A stretch of 11,523 bases of DNA from CAZLAK01 sp964557545 (lineage in GTDB: Bacteria; Bacillota; Desulfotomaculia; Desulfotomaculales; Pelotomaculaceae): assembly GCA_964557545.1 (NCBI GenBank), contig CAZLAK010000048.1:1-11523 (forward strand), written 5' to 3'. Both the position numbers and the translations under genes were made by a program. The notes beneath the pieces are model-generated. The model was not told where the DNA came from and made no database searches. It saw only the letters and a program-made list of their open reading frames with translations. Below, in pieces: positions 1 to 6,375 of this stretch (positions within the stretch are counted from its first letter, which is position 1; each line of letters begins with the position of its first letter).

Positions 1-761
1 AAGAGGATATTTAATCCCGTAATGACCAAAATGCGTAAAGAGAACTGGTCGCCGGCCAGTATAAAGCCCAAGCCGGCAATTAACCCCCAAATACTGTACC
101 AAGGATAAGAAATTCTGCTAAAACCGGGGCCGGGAGGAAGATTGAATTTAAACACGGACGACACCAGTGCCAGGGCAAAGAAAGATAGCGCGCCCAAAAC
201 GGCCGCTGAGAGGGTGTACTGGCCCGGAAGGAGCAATTCGTAATAATAAACAACCCTATTGGCAAAATCTTGCTGCCAGTTGAGGGGCAGATTTTCTATT
301 GCTCCGGTTTCCCGCCACGCATCTATCAAGCGAAAAAACTCCAGGCGTGTCTCTTCATCCAGCGCTAGCACACTGCCGCCGCCCGACACAAAGATAAGTA
401 GGGCTGCTGCAAATGACAAAAGCACGGCAGCAGCCACTCCTGCAGCCAGCGCCCTGTCCGCCCTGACACGGTTTTTAAACAAAATTCCGTAAAGTATGCC
501 AAGACAGCCCTTTTCCAATAACATAAAAAACGTGCCGGCCGTATTTGTCCATAAGAATAAAAGCGGCCCAACCAGCAAAAGGCACGCTGCGGCAAAGTAG
601 ATATCCAAGAGAATTACCAGCAGGGCAAAGGGAACAGGCAGTAAAGCGGCTGCCAGAAAATGCAAGCCCGGCTGCCGGCTGCCTGCCAGGGCAATGACCA
701 AAGCCGCACCTGTAAGGAAAACCCACCGCAAAAAGGGCCCTTTTTCTCTACCTGCAGGCAA
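1..761 (-). CDS. DUF2232 / YybS-family membrane protein, C-terminus cut by window edge
   Basis: One frame stays open from a TTG at 761 to the left edge (253 codons), so the gene is intact here and lacks only its C-terminal end. The product is very hydrophobic. About seven or eight membrane segments are visible, roughly at residues 12-28, 33-52, 56-72, 78-95, 106-126, 184-204, 224-237 and 241 onward. A polar, probably extracytoplasmic stretch at about 130-180 contains LDEETRLEFF and the NWQQDFANR region. This layout and the position after rpsR fit the DUF2232 family (Bacillus YybS, about 310 residues, function unknown), so about 55 residues are missing. The TTG start is chosen because AGAGGTGATC lies just upstream, inside the 3' end of the MazG-like gene, whose stop is 4 bases away. 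The two genes are therefore probably translationally coupled. In Bacillus the next genes are gdpP and rplI. Family assignment rests on topology plus synteny. Confidence 0.75.
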   Translation of the reverse strand, partial: MPAGREKGPFLRWVFLTGAALVIALAGSRQPGLHFLAAALLPVPFALLVILLDIYFAAACLLLVGPLLFLWTNTAGTFFMLLEKGCLGILYGILFKNRVRADRALAAGVAAAVLLSFAAALLIFVSGGGSVLALDEETRLEFFRLIDAWRETGAIENLPLNWQQDFANRVVYYYELLLPGQYTLSAAVLGALSFFALALVSSVFKFNLPPGPGFSRISYPWYSIWGLIAGLGFILAGDQFSLRILVITGLNIL

Positions 762-765
762 GAGA

Positions 766-1083
766 TCACCTCTTTTTCTCCAGCTGGTAATTTAAGAGCG
801 AAGAAAGGTCGCCGTACCACCTCTCCACCTCGTGCCCTTCATCAATGCCCTGCCTGAGCTTGGCTTCAACGCGCAGGTCCAAACGGGCAAAATTGATCCC
901 CAGCCTGCGGCCCAAAACATAAGAAGCCACCACTAAACTGGCCAAAGCATCAACAACCAGTTCCTCGCTGCCCGCAAGTTTTGCTTTAAAGAGCGCCGCC
1001 AGCGAAGAAACCATATCGGCCTTTAACCACTCAACCACCCTTATGTTACGGGCCATGCCGCCTTCACGAGCATTTGACGCCAA
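766..1083 (-). CDS. MazG-like family protein (small all-alpha NTP-pyrophosphatase-like)
   Basis: A 105-residue, mostly helical protein resembling the small MazG-like family often found next to rpsR in sporulating Clostridia. Visible family features are ARNIRVVEWLK (11-21), SEELVVDALASLVVASYVLG (39-58) and the C-terminal EVERWYGDLSSLL (85-97). MazG proteins hydrolyse non-canonical NTPs using paired acidic motifs. Here I see E40, E41 and D45 but no clear first ExxE motif, so catalytic activity is uncertain. Two starts are possible. TTG at 1083 has the G-rich GGGGGGTGG upstream; ATG at 1056 has only AAGGCGG crowded against it. I prefer the TTG, but homologues differ at the N-terminus. The gene follows the rpsR terminator, so it needs its own promoter in 1084-1200, where I found no convincing one. 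It is followed 4 bases later by the DUF2232 gene. Confidence 0.75.
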   Translation of the reverse strand: MASNAREGGMARNIRVVEWLKADMVSSLAALFKAKLAGSEELVVDALASLVVASYVLGRRLGINFARLDLRVEAKLRQGIDEGHEVERWYGDLSSLLNYQLEKKR

Positions 1084-1198
1084 GGCCGCCCACCCCCCTG
1101 CAAGCCTTTAGCCTTTTTAAGTAATTCTCTTAGACCGGGTTATTCTCCTCCAAAGTCTTGTGTGGATTTACCCGTCATTTGTGCCATTGTTGACCGGT

Positions 1199-1234
1199 AA
1201 AAAATTTTAGAGGGGCTTTAACCCCTCTAAAATT
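1199..1234 (-). terminator. Rho-independent terminator of the rpsF-ssb-rpsR operon
   Basis: A perfect 13-bp inverted repeat (1203-1215 with 1222-1234, core AGAGGGG/CCCCTCT) encloses a 6-base loop. On the minus strand the stem runs into six T residues (CTAAAATTTTTT). The stem begins on the rpsR stop codon, so the operon ends immediately after S18. The plus-strand side lacks a proper T-run, so I read it as one-directional. Confidence 0.93.
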
Positions 1235-1463
1235 ATTCGGCCGTAAAAGGCAAAAGAGCCATTACGCGCGCCCTCTTAATAGCTGTTGTCAAAAGCCTCT
1301 GGTGCCTGGCGCAATTGCCGGAAATGCGGCGCGGCAGTATTTTACCGCGCTCAGTAATATATTTTTTAAGGCGCGGCACATCCTTGTAATCTATATTTTC
1401 TATCTTATCAACGCAAAAGTTGCAGATGCGCTTTTTGCCCCGGCGCCCTTTCTCACGCTTCAA
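1233..1463 (-). CDS. rpsR: 30S ribosomal protein S18
   Basis: S18 (76 residues, normal length) sits on the platform of the 30S subunit and binds 16S rRNA as a complex with S6. The sequence is typical of Firmicutes: KREKGRRGKKRICNFC at the start, then ENIDYKDV, LKKYITERGKILPRRISGNC and ALLPFTAE at the end. The CNFC pair and the later CARH keep the cysteine/histidine pattern of the zinc-binding form of S18. The start is TTG at 1463, with AGGAGG nine bases upstream, in the 21-nt gap after ssb. It is the last gene of rpsF-ssb-rpsR and its stop codon is part of the terminator stem. As a partner of S6 it probably also takes part in feedback on the operon through the rpsF leader. Confidence 0.98.
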   Translation of the reverse strand: MKREKGRRGKKRICNFCVDKIENIDYKDVPRLKKYITERGKILPRRISGNCARHQRLLTTAIKRARVMALLPFTAE

Positions 1464-1484
1464 ATGACTATACCTCCTCTCCCT

Positions 1485-1889
1485 TTAAAACGGCAGTTCA
1501 TCATCGTTAAACAATATCTCGCTTTGTAACGCTTGTTCATCCGCACCGTGCGCCTGCCCGCTGCCTTCTTTGGCCCGGTCCAAAAAGCGCACGCTTTCCG
1601 CCACCACTTCGGCTGCCCGCCTGCGCACTCCCTGGCTGTCCTCGTACGAGCGGACCTGTAGCCTGCCTTCCACGGCTACCAGCCTGCCCTTGCCGAGGTA
1701 GGAAGAGCACGTTTCGGCCTGCTTTTGCCAGACAACGATGTCGATAAAATCGGCCTCGCGCTCGCCCTGCCTAGTGAGAAAGGGCCGGTTAACGGCTAGA
1801 GTAAACCTGGCTACCGGCACTCCGGCGGGCGTGTACCTTAACTCGGGGTCCTGTGCCAACCTGCCGATGAGAATAACTCTATTTAACAT
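1485..1889 (-). CDS. ssb: single-stranded DNA-binding protein SSB
   Basis: SSB coats single-stranded DNA during replication, repair and recombination and recruits partners through its C-terminal tip. The 134-residue protein starts MLNRVILIGRLAQDPELRYT and has the OB-fold signatures FTLAVNR, DFIDIVVWQKQAE and GKGRLVAVEGRLQVRSYED over about residues 1-105. A short linker (about 106-126) rich in Gly, Gln and Ala leads to the acidic tip FNDDELPF, a close variant of the usual DDDIPF. The linker is short compared with Bacillus SsbA (about 170 residues). ATG at 1889 is preceded by GGTGGAA. The gene lies between rpsF and rpsR, as in most Firmicutes, which links replication and ribosome production in one transcript. 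Confidence 0.98.
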   Translation of the reverse strand: MLNRVILIGRLAQDPELRYTPAGVPVARFTLAVNRPFLTRQGEREADFIDIVVWQKQAETCSSYLGKGRLVAVEGRLQVRSYEDSQGVRRRAAEVVAESVRFLDRAKEGSGQAHGADEQALQSEILFNDDELPF

Positions 1890-1934
1890 ATTTCCACCGT
1901 CCTGGCAAATTGTAGGTAATTGTGCGCTGGCCGT

Positions 1935-2228
1935 TTAATCTTCCTGGCGGATGATCATGTGGCGCAAAACTTCGTCAGTGATTTTAAAAACCCTGTCGAG
2001 TTCGGCGGCCAGCTTAGGATCGCCCTTAACTTCGAGGACAACGTAATAGCCCTCGCGGAAATCCTTTACCTCGTAAGCCAGCCTGCGCTTACCCCACTTA
2101 TCGAGCTTTTTAATCTCTCCCCCGTACGACTCGACAATACCTTTAAACTTCTCCACAACTTCTGCCGTTTTTTCATCATCTAAGTCGGGCCGCAGGAAAA
2201 AGATTACTTCGTAGTCGCGGTTGCGCAA
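1935..2228 (-). CDS. rpsF: 30S ribosomal protein S6
   Basis: S6 binds 16S rRNA on the 30S platform with S18. The family pattern is plain: DYEVIFFLRPDLDDEK near the N-terminus, IVESYGGEIKKLDKWGKRRLAYEVKDFREGYYVV in the middle and ITDEVLRHMIIRQED at the end. The start needs a decision. GTG at 2240 would give MSRVLRNRDYEV, but it is crowded by the Shine-Dalgarno sequence (GGAGGAG directly abuts it). TTG at 2228 gives MRNRDYEV, matching the usual MRxYEV start of S6, with AGGAGG 11 bases upstream. I chose 2228 (97 residues); the longer form would have 101. The gene heads the rpsF-ssb-rpsR operon, behind a sigma-A promoter and a structured leader that could control translation. Confidence 0.97.
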   Translation of the reverse strand: MRNRDYEVIFFLRPDLDDEKTAEVVEKFKGIVESYGGEIKKLDKWGKRRLAYEVKDFREGYYVVLEVKGDPKLAAELDRVFKITDEVLRHMIIRQED

Positions 2229-2237
2229 AACGCGGCT

Positions 2238-2292
2238 CACCTCCTCCCTGTGGACTTTGCGGCCCTGCCGAACTGGCAGGGCAGGGCAGGTG
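2238..2292 (-). promoter_or_regulatory. rpsF leader RNA resembling the S6:S18-binding autoregulatory motif
   Basis: The minus-strand leader can fold into a hairpin CCCUGCC/GGCAGGG (2281-2275 with 2269-2263, loop AGUUC). Its 3' side is followed by a bulge starting CCG (2262-2260) and running to 2251. A lower stem closes this: CCCUG (2286-2282) with CAGGG (2250-2246), and CACCU (2292-2288) with AGGUG (2242-2238). A CCG bulge between a stem and a hairpin is the published description of the S6:S18 complex-binding motif in rpsF leaders. The lower stem pairs most of the Shine-Dalgarno region, so S6:S18 binding would be expected to block ribosome access. The structure was worked out by eye. Confidence 0.72.
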
Positions 2293-2311
2293 TATATAAA
2301 TCAACGTCCGT

Positions 2312-2340
2312 ATTTTAGCACACAGACGAAATAAATACAA
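2312..2340 (-). promoter_or_regulatory. Sigma-A promoter of the rpsF-ssb-rpsR operon
   Basis: Reading the minus strand, TTGTAT (2340-2335) and TAAAAT (2317-2312) are separated by exactly 17 bases. A TG one base before the -10 makes it an extended -10 element. Transcription would start near 2305, giving a leader of about 75 nt that contains the whole folded rpsF leader. The hexamer matches are 4/6 and 5/6. Confidence 0.78.
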
Positions 2341-2413
2341 GAAAGGCCAGTATAAACGGCGTAAAAAAGTTCAAAAATAAGAGCAGCCAACCCGAAGGAG
2401 GGATGAAAGACAA

Positions 2414-2737
2414 ATGGAACCGATCAAGCCTTTTGTTTATTCGGCCCCCATCAACGGGGTGCGTGTAAAACCGTTAAGCCACGAAGGCCGGGAAATAAGT
2501 ATATTATACTGCGGGCGCCTTGCTAAATCTGGCAGCAGCCCGGTTTTTGTGCACTTTGGCTACGGCAGCAACGAAAAGTGGACAGCGATAGGCGAACTGC
2601 CTTTAACCAAAAGCGAAGAGGGCTGGGAAGGAAAAGCAGTAATTAAAGAAGGAAACCAAATTAACTTCTGTTTTAAAGACAAAGACGGTAATTGGGACAA
2701 TAACAACGGCCGCAATTGGATTTACCGGATATCTTAG
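2414..2737 (+). CDS. stand-alone carbohydrate-binding module (CBM25/CBM53-like)
   Basis: A 107-residue protein that appears to be a single beta-sandwich carbohydrate-binding domain with no catalytic domain and no signal peptide. Supporting features are VFVHFGYGSNEKW (44-56) in the middle and the C-terminal block FKDKDGNWDNNNGRNW (87-102). That block is characteristic of starch-type modules of the CBM25/CBM53 group. Aromatic residues at W56, W94 and W102 could stack on sugars. Lacking a signal peptide, it probably acts in the cytoplasm, perhaps on glycogen-like polymer (inference). AAGGAGGG lies 11-12 bases before the ATG, slightly far. A TATAAA at 2351-2356 could be a -10 element but has no good -35. 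It diverges from rpsF, and its stop codon overlaps that of the DUF951 gene by four bases. It is transcribed against the probable direction of replication. Confidence 0.75.
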   Translation: MEPIKPFVYSAPINGVRVKPLSHEGREISILYCGRLAKSGSSPVFVHFGYGSNEKWTAIGELPLTKSEEGWEGKAVIKEGNQINFCFKDKDGNWDNNNGRNWIYRIS

Positions 2738-2949
2738 GCATTGGGCTTAGCTGCTGCGCCACTGCTTACAACGTCTTTAACCGCTTTTTCAAATTTTGGC
2801 CGGGGCAGGAGCAATACACGTCCGCATTTTAAACATTTAATCCTAAAGTCCACACCCGTGCGCATGACTAGCCAAAGGTCACCGCCGCACGGGTGACTTT
2901 TTTTCATTCTCACCACATCACCAATAGAAAAGCGGGGAATGACGGTCAT
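2734..2949 (-). CDS. DUF951 (YyzM-like) small protein
   Basis: A 71-residue protein of the DUF951 family, function unknown. The typical core is IGDVVRMKKSHPCGGDLW (9-26), followed by RIKCLKCGRVLLLPRPKFEK (36-55). Cys21 in HPCGG and the pair Cys39/Cys42 could form a small metal site, with His19 as a possible extra ligand (inference). The ATG at 2949 is separated from the aminopeptidase stop by a single base (TAAAATG) and has GGGTGGTG upstream, so it is probably translated by coupling in the cvpA-aminopeptidase-DUF951 operon. A longer in-frame extension exists upstream but runs inside the aminopeptidase gene and lacks family similarity. The C-terminal tail after about residue 62 is low-complexity and its stop overlaps the convergent CBM gene. 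In Bacillus the homologue yyzM also lies between rpsF and spo0J. Confidence 0.88.
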   Translation of the reverse strand: MTVIPRFSIGDVVRMKKSHPCGGDLWLVMRTGVDFRIKCLKCGRVLLLPRPKFEKAVKDVVSSGAAAKPNA

Positions 2950-2950
2950 T

Positions 2951-4393
2951 TTAACACCACCCGTCAGCTTTAAAAAAGGCGCTGTAAGCTTTGTAAGCCA
3001 TGTAAATATCCGCCTTGCTGGCCACTTCGAAAGGCGAATGCATGCCCAAAAGAGCAATGCCGCAGTCGAGGACGTCCATGCCGTAGCGAGCAAGCAGGTG
3101 CGCAACAGTGCCGCCGCCGCCCTGGTCAACCTTGCCGAGCTCGCCAGTCTGCCAAATAACATTATCCATGTCAAGCAGCCACCGCAAGCGAGCCACTGTT
3201 TCGGCGTGAGCATCATTAGTGAGGTGCTTGCCGCGGCTGCCGGTATATTTAGTAATCACCACACCAAAACCAAGGCGGGCAGTATTTCCTTTTTCTACTA
3301 CATCCAAAAAATTAGGGTCCAACCCTACGTTTACATCGGCGGACAGGGCAAACGAATTTTCCAGCAGCCGGTAAATACTTAATTCGCCGCTGCCGCTTCC
3401 GGGCAGAACTGCCAGCCTGGACAAAAAATTCAAGAGGATACATGATTCTAAGCCCGTATTACCGTAACTGCCCGTTTCTTCCTTATCGGCCAGCACTAGA
3501 ACAGCAGTTCTTTTATTGCCAGCAATGCCGGCTATAGCGCGCAGCGCCGCATAAGCACAAGCACGGTCGTCCTGTCCGTAACCGCCCACCAGACTGTTGT
3601 CAAAGCCTACATCTCTGGCCGGCCCGGCCGGCACAAATTGAAGTTCGGCACTGGCCAGGTCTTCCTCTGTAATGCCGTAGCGGAAGTAAAGGGTATTTAA
3701 GAGGGCGTGTTTGACCACTTCCTTTATGACGCCACTTACGCCAGTCGTCTTTAGCGGAATGCTGGACGCCAGCACATTCAAGCCCTCTCCTAAAACGGCC
3801 TCCGATATTTTCTTTTCCATTTGTTCGCGCGCCAAGTGGGGAAGCAGGTCAGGAATGGCAAATACCGGATCGCCCGGCTCTTCCCCTACAGTGATATCAA
3901 CGACCGAGCCGTCTTTTTTTACTACCACACCGTGCAGGGCAAGGGGTGTTGACAGCCACTGGTATTTTTTGATACCCCCGTAGTAATGGGTTTTTAGAAG
4001 AGCAAGTCCTTCTTCTTCGTAGACGGGGTAGGGTTTTAAATCCAGCCTGGGGCTGTCAATGTGGGCGGCTACCAGATTCAAACCCTCTTCCAAAGGCGCC
4101 TGTCCAATAACCGCCGCTACCAGTGCCTTTTTTTTCACTTCCCAGTAAAATCGACTGCCCGGTGCTATAATCACACCTTCGCCTAAGGGCCGAAAACCAA
4201 AAGTCTCGAGTATTTCCCGGGCAGCACGTACCGTTTTGCGCTCTGTTTTGGCAAAGCTCAGAAAATTCTTGTATTCACCGGCAAAGGACAAGATTTTCTC
4301 TTTTTCGCCTGCACTGACCTCTTCCCAGACATTTTTTCGCTTATAAAAAAGTTTGTCTGCAAGTTCATTTTCATTAAAATTGCATTCTGTCAC
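2951..4393 (-). CDS. M18-family metallo-aminopeptidase
   Basis: A 480-residue cytosolic di-zinc aminopeptidase of peptidase family M18 (aspartyl aminopeptidase/ApeA type), expected to remove N-terminal residues from peptides. Family motifs and likely metal ligands are NLVAAHIDSPRLDLK (106-120, His111), GGYGQDDRACAY (270-281, a metal-bridging Asp), LADKEETGSYGNTG (301-314, catalytic and ligand Glu pair), SADVNVGLDP (351-360) and LLGMHSPFEVASKAD (448-462, His452). The length is normal for the family. The frame is open back to 4564, but that part lies inside cvpA and has no family similarity. GTG at 4393 is preferred because TTGGGGGTT stands just upstream and MTECNFNENELADKLFYKRK matches the usual N-terminus. 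The start follows the cvpA stop by 16 bases. Confidence 0.95.
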   Translation of the reverse strand: MTECNFNENELADKLFYKRKNVWEEVSAGEKEKILSFAGEYKNFLSFAKTERKTVRAAREILETFGFRPLGEGVIIAPGSRFYWEVKKKALVAAVIGQAPLEEGLNLVAAHIDSPRLDLKPYPVYEEEGLALLKTHYYGGIKKYQWLSTPLALHGVVVKKDGSVVDITVGEEPGDPVFAIPDLLPHLAREQMEKKISEAVLGEGLNVLASSIPLKTTGVSGVIKEVVKHALLNTLYFRYGITEEDLASAELQFVPAGPARDVGFDNSLVGGYGQDDRACAYAALRAIAGIAGNKRTAVLVLADKEETGSYGNTGLESCILLNFLSRLAVLPGSGSGELSIYRLLENSFALSADVNVGLDPNFLDVVEKGNTARLGFGVVITKYTGSRGKHLTNDAHAETVARLRWLLDMDNVIWQTGELGKVDQGGGGTVAHLLARYGMDVLDCGIALLGMHSPFEVASKADIYMAYKAYSAFFKADGWC

Positions 4394-4409
4394 TTTAAGA
4401 ACCCCCAAT

Positions 4410-5069
4410 TTAAGGTATGGGATGGCCAAGCGCGTTAAAAAGCGGCACAAAAAGCGGCAGCAGCCGGGAACCCGCAATCGCCCCGCTAATAACCGGAAAA
4501 CCGCCGCCTGTAATGGCAGGCCAAGACGCAAATTGACACAATAAATATACAACTGCCGTAACAAATACGAGACCGCGGACCAGCCCTAAAAGTAAGCCGC
4601 CAAGGCGGTTGAAAGGTCCCAAAAGAGCAAAACCGGCAAGTCTTGTGAGCAAGGACCCTGCAATAGCTGCCGCCCAAGAGACAGCAAAAACGATGAGCAA
4701 AAAAGAAACAGCTTCGAGAACGCACAAAGAAACAGAGCGTGCCCAAAGGTCGGCACTTACAAGAGGTCCGGTACTAAAGGCAGTGTTTGCCTTTGGCCAA
4801 GATGAAAAAACCGGGGCAGCCTCATTTCCTCCAACCGTTTGGACGGGCAAAAAGCGGGCAAAAATGCTGTTAACTAAAGGTGTTATAACTTCATCCAAGC
4901 GAAAACTGGCAAAAAGCCAAAAGGCCAGCTGCTGGTAGTATGAAAACGCTGCTGCTACGCCCAAAACGATGCCGGCAAGCCTGGCCGCACTGGCCAAAAA
5001 ACCTAAGGCGAGACCCCGGTATGTAGAATAAGCCAACAATACTAATATAAGCCAGTCAAGCCAGTTCAA
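4410..5069 (-). CDS. CvpA family membrane protein
   Basis: A 219-residue integral membrane protein of the CvpA family, named from a gene needed for colicin V production; its biochemical role in Firmicutes is not settled. It opens with MNWLDWLILVLLAYSTYRGL and has hydrophobic segments at about 4-20, 27-46, 117-150 and 155-178. The second half contains GPFNRLGGLLLGLVRG (151-166), the NR-x2-G-x3-G pattern typical of the family. A polar loop of about 50 residues (70-115) separates the halves. The TTG start at 5069 has AAAGGAGGGG about nine bases upstream. It is the first gene of a three-gene operon with the aminopeptidase and DUF951, and a plausible promoter lies about 55 bases before it. Confidence 0.88.
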   Translation of the reverse strand: MNWLDWLILVLLAYSTYRGLALGFLASAARLAGIVLGVAAAFSYYQQLAFWLFASFRLDEVITPLVNSIFARFLPVQTVGGNEAAPVFSSWPKANTAFSTGPLVSADLWARSVSLCVLEAVSFLLIVFAVSWAAAIAGSLLTRLAGFALLGPFNRLGGLLLGLVRGLVFVTAVVYLLCQFASWPAITGGGFPVISGAIAGSRLLPLFVPLFNALGHPIP

Positions 5070-5123
5070 AAAGTGCAGCCCCTCCTTTCCCGTTAACTTA
5101 TCGTATGCATTGTCATTACTTTT

Positions 5124-5153
5124 ATTATAAATTATCCCAATTAAAAAAAGTAA
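5124..5153 (-). promoter_or_regulatory. Candidate sigma-A promoter for cvpA-aminopeptidase-DUF951
   Basis: On the minus strand a perfect TATAAT -10 (5129-5124) lies 18 bases after a weak -35, TTACTT (5153-5148). The surroundings are very AT-rich, which is normal upstream of promoters here but also raises the chance of a coincidental match. The leader to the TTG start of cvpA would be about 50 bases. Confidence 0.45.
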
Positions 5154-5193
5154 TTTTTTAAAGTAAAGCAGCCGGTAAATATTTTTAGGTATT

Positions 5194-6267
5194 TTATCTA
5201 AATTTTCGTGCCGGAAATCGTGACGGGAATAAAGGAAACAAAATTAGGGAGCCCAAAAGCACTGCTCCTGCGTAACCAAATAGCGGGTAAAGGTGGCCGA
5301 CCAAGAACGAAAAGCCTAATCCAGCCACGGGTATCGACAAAAAGCAGGCGCCAATGCCAAAGAGGCGGTAACGCATACCAATAAAAGGCGAAAGCCTGCT
5401 GGCAAAACCGTGGGCATCAGCTACTGCTGAAGTAAACACTGCCATCCATATCAAAAGGCCGGCGAGAAAGCCGGGACCAACACCTAAACCTTCAGCCAAG
5501 AAAAGCAGCGGGACCTGGTAACTAGCTGCCGACGGCATATTGGCGAGCAGCGCCAGTGTTTCCAGCAGTACTGCGCCGCCAATTATCAAACCGCCCAAAA
5601 AACCGCCGGCAACAGCCACTTTCACTGGTATTGTGCACCCGAGGGATGAGAGTACGGCAGCAGGCGCAACCATATTATAAGAAACATAGAGAAAGGCGGA
5701 CAGAAGCCAGTGACCCCCAGGTCTCATAACAGTATTACCGGCGGCTGCGGGAATAACCCAGCCGGCAGATGACAGCGAGCAAAGTGAAATGACCGTAACG
5801 GCCAGGAGCTTAACAGGGACAAAAATCATATTAGCCGTTAAAACGCCCTCCAACCCGCCCGCCAGCACCGATGCTACAGCAAGAGTTATGGATAAAGAGC
5901 CAATTAATTCAGGCAGGCCGAATTTTTCTTTAAAGACAGCTGCCCCTCCTGCTGTCATGACAAAAAGCCCTCCCAAGAGCATGGCCAGGCTCAAAAAGTC
6001 CATAATGCACCTGCCTAATTTCCCCATAATTTTCTCGTACAGTGAAAGATAATTCCGGCTGCCGGTCGCAGCAGCAAGGTACATTACCAGCCCTCCAGTA
6101 TAAGCAAAAAGAAGGGTGGAAAAGGCTGCGCCGGCAATGCCCCTTGCGCCGTACGATACAAAGAACTGCATTATCTCTTGGCCGGAAGCAAAACCGGCAC
6201 CGATAACCGCGCCGGCATAACTGGTAGCAATCCTCAATAGTGCCAGAAAAACATTTTTATTTAACAA
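5194..6267 (-). CDS. YkvI-family membrane protein (APC/LeuT-like putative transporter)
   Basis: A 357-residue protein made almost entirely of membrane helices, about ten of them. The N-terminal signature SYAGAVIGAGFASGQEIMQF (16-35) is characteristic of the YkvI group (COG3949), distant relatives of sodium-coupled amino acid/nucleobase transporters. The Gly-rich unwound first helix is the usual substrate and ion site in that fold. The substrate is unknown. Another conserved-looking region is VFTSAVADAHGFASRL near residues 278-293. The TTG start at 6267 has a perfect GGAGG eight bases upstream. It diverges from yyaC with 108 bases between them and precedes cvpA by 124 bases, so it could be read alone or through into cvpA; I see no convincing terminator between them. 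Confidence 0.82.
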   Translation of the reverse strand: MLNKNVFLALLRIATSYAGAVIGAGFASGQEIMQFFVSYGARGIAGAAFSTLLFAYTGGLVMYLAAATGSRNYLSLYEKIMGKLGRCIMDFLSLAMLLGGLFVMTAGGAAVFKEKFGLPELIGSLSITLAVASVLAGGLEGVLTANMIFVPVKLLAVTVISLCSLSSAGWVIPAAAGNTVMRPGGHWLLSAFLYVSYNMVAPAAVLSSLGCTIPVKVAVAGGFLGGLIIGGAVLLETLALLANMPSAASYQVPLLFLAEGLGVGPGFLAGLLIWMAVFTSAVADAHGFASRLSPFIGMRYRLFGIGACFLSIPVAGLGFSFLVGHLYPLFGYAGAVLLGSLILFPLFPSRFPARKFR

Positions 6268-6310
6268 GCGATTAACCTCCGTAAATGCTTTGAAAATTAA
6301 CTTGTTTTGG

Positions 6311-6339
6311 GAATAGGACGGGCTACAGGTGGCAATAAT
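6311..6339 (+). promoter_or_regulatory. Candidate forespore sigma-F promoter of yyaC
   Basis: GAATA (6311-6315), then 15 bases, then GGCAATAAT (6331-6339). The second element fits the sigma-F -10 consensus GGNNANNHT completely, and the first matches GYWTA at four of five positions with the correct spacing. The start codon lies 36 bases past the -10, a normal leader. No sigma-A pair of comparable quality is present on this strand. The site was found by eye. Confidence 0.55.
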
Positions 6340-6375
6340 TATTTTTAGCTTTGCATAACTGGAGGGTTTGGAAAT

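Noticed and set aside
80..726. Several short, mutually overlapping minus-strand frames that could suggest a broken gene at the left edge.
   Set aside because: A single different frame is open from 761 to 1 with a membrane-protein composition and a good ribosome binding site. The short frames are shadows of this intact partial gene.
1140..1187. A 15-codon minus-strand frame just after the rpsR terminator (begins MAQMTGK).
   Set aside because: It has no ribosome binding site, starts within a few bases of the terminator and is too short to support.
2950..3216. An in-frame extension upstream of the DUF951 start, giving a 160-residue protein.
   Set aside because: The added part overlaps the conserved C-terminal end of the aminopeptidase in another frame; DUF951 proteins begin at about the ATG at 2949.
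2939..3382. A 147-codon plus-strand open frame antisense to the aminopeptidase gene.
   Set aside because: The opposite strand carries a convincing family protein over the same bases and this frame has no recognisable domain.
4394..4564. A 57-codon N-terminal extension of the aminopeptidase frame.
   Set aside because: It lies inside the cvpA coding region, has no resemblance to M18 N-termini, and a GTG with a G-rich site at 4393 gives the expected protein start.
5140..5165. An A-run followed by a T-run that could look like a terminator hairpin after the YkvI gene.
   Set aside because: The stem would be only A-T pairs with no GC base, too weak for a Rho-independent terminator; it fits an AT-rich promoter upstream region better.
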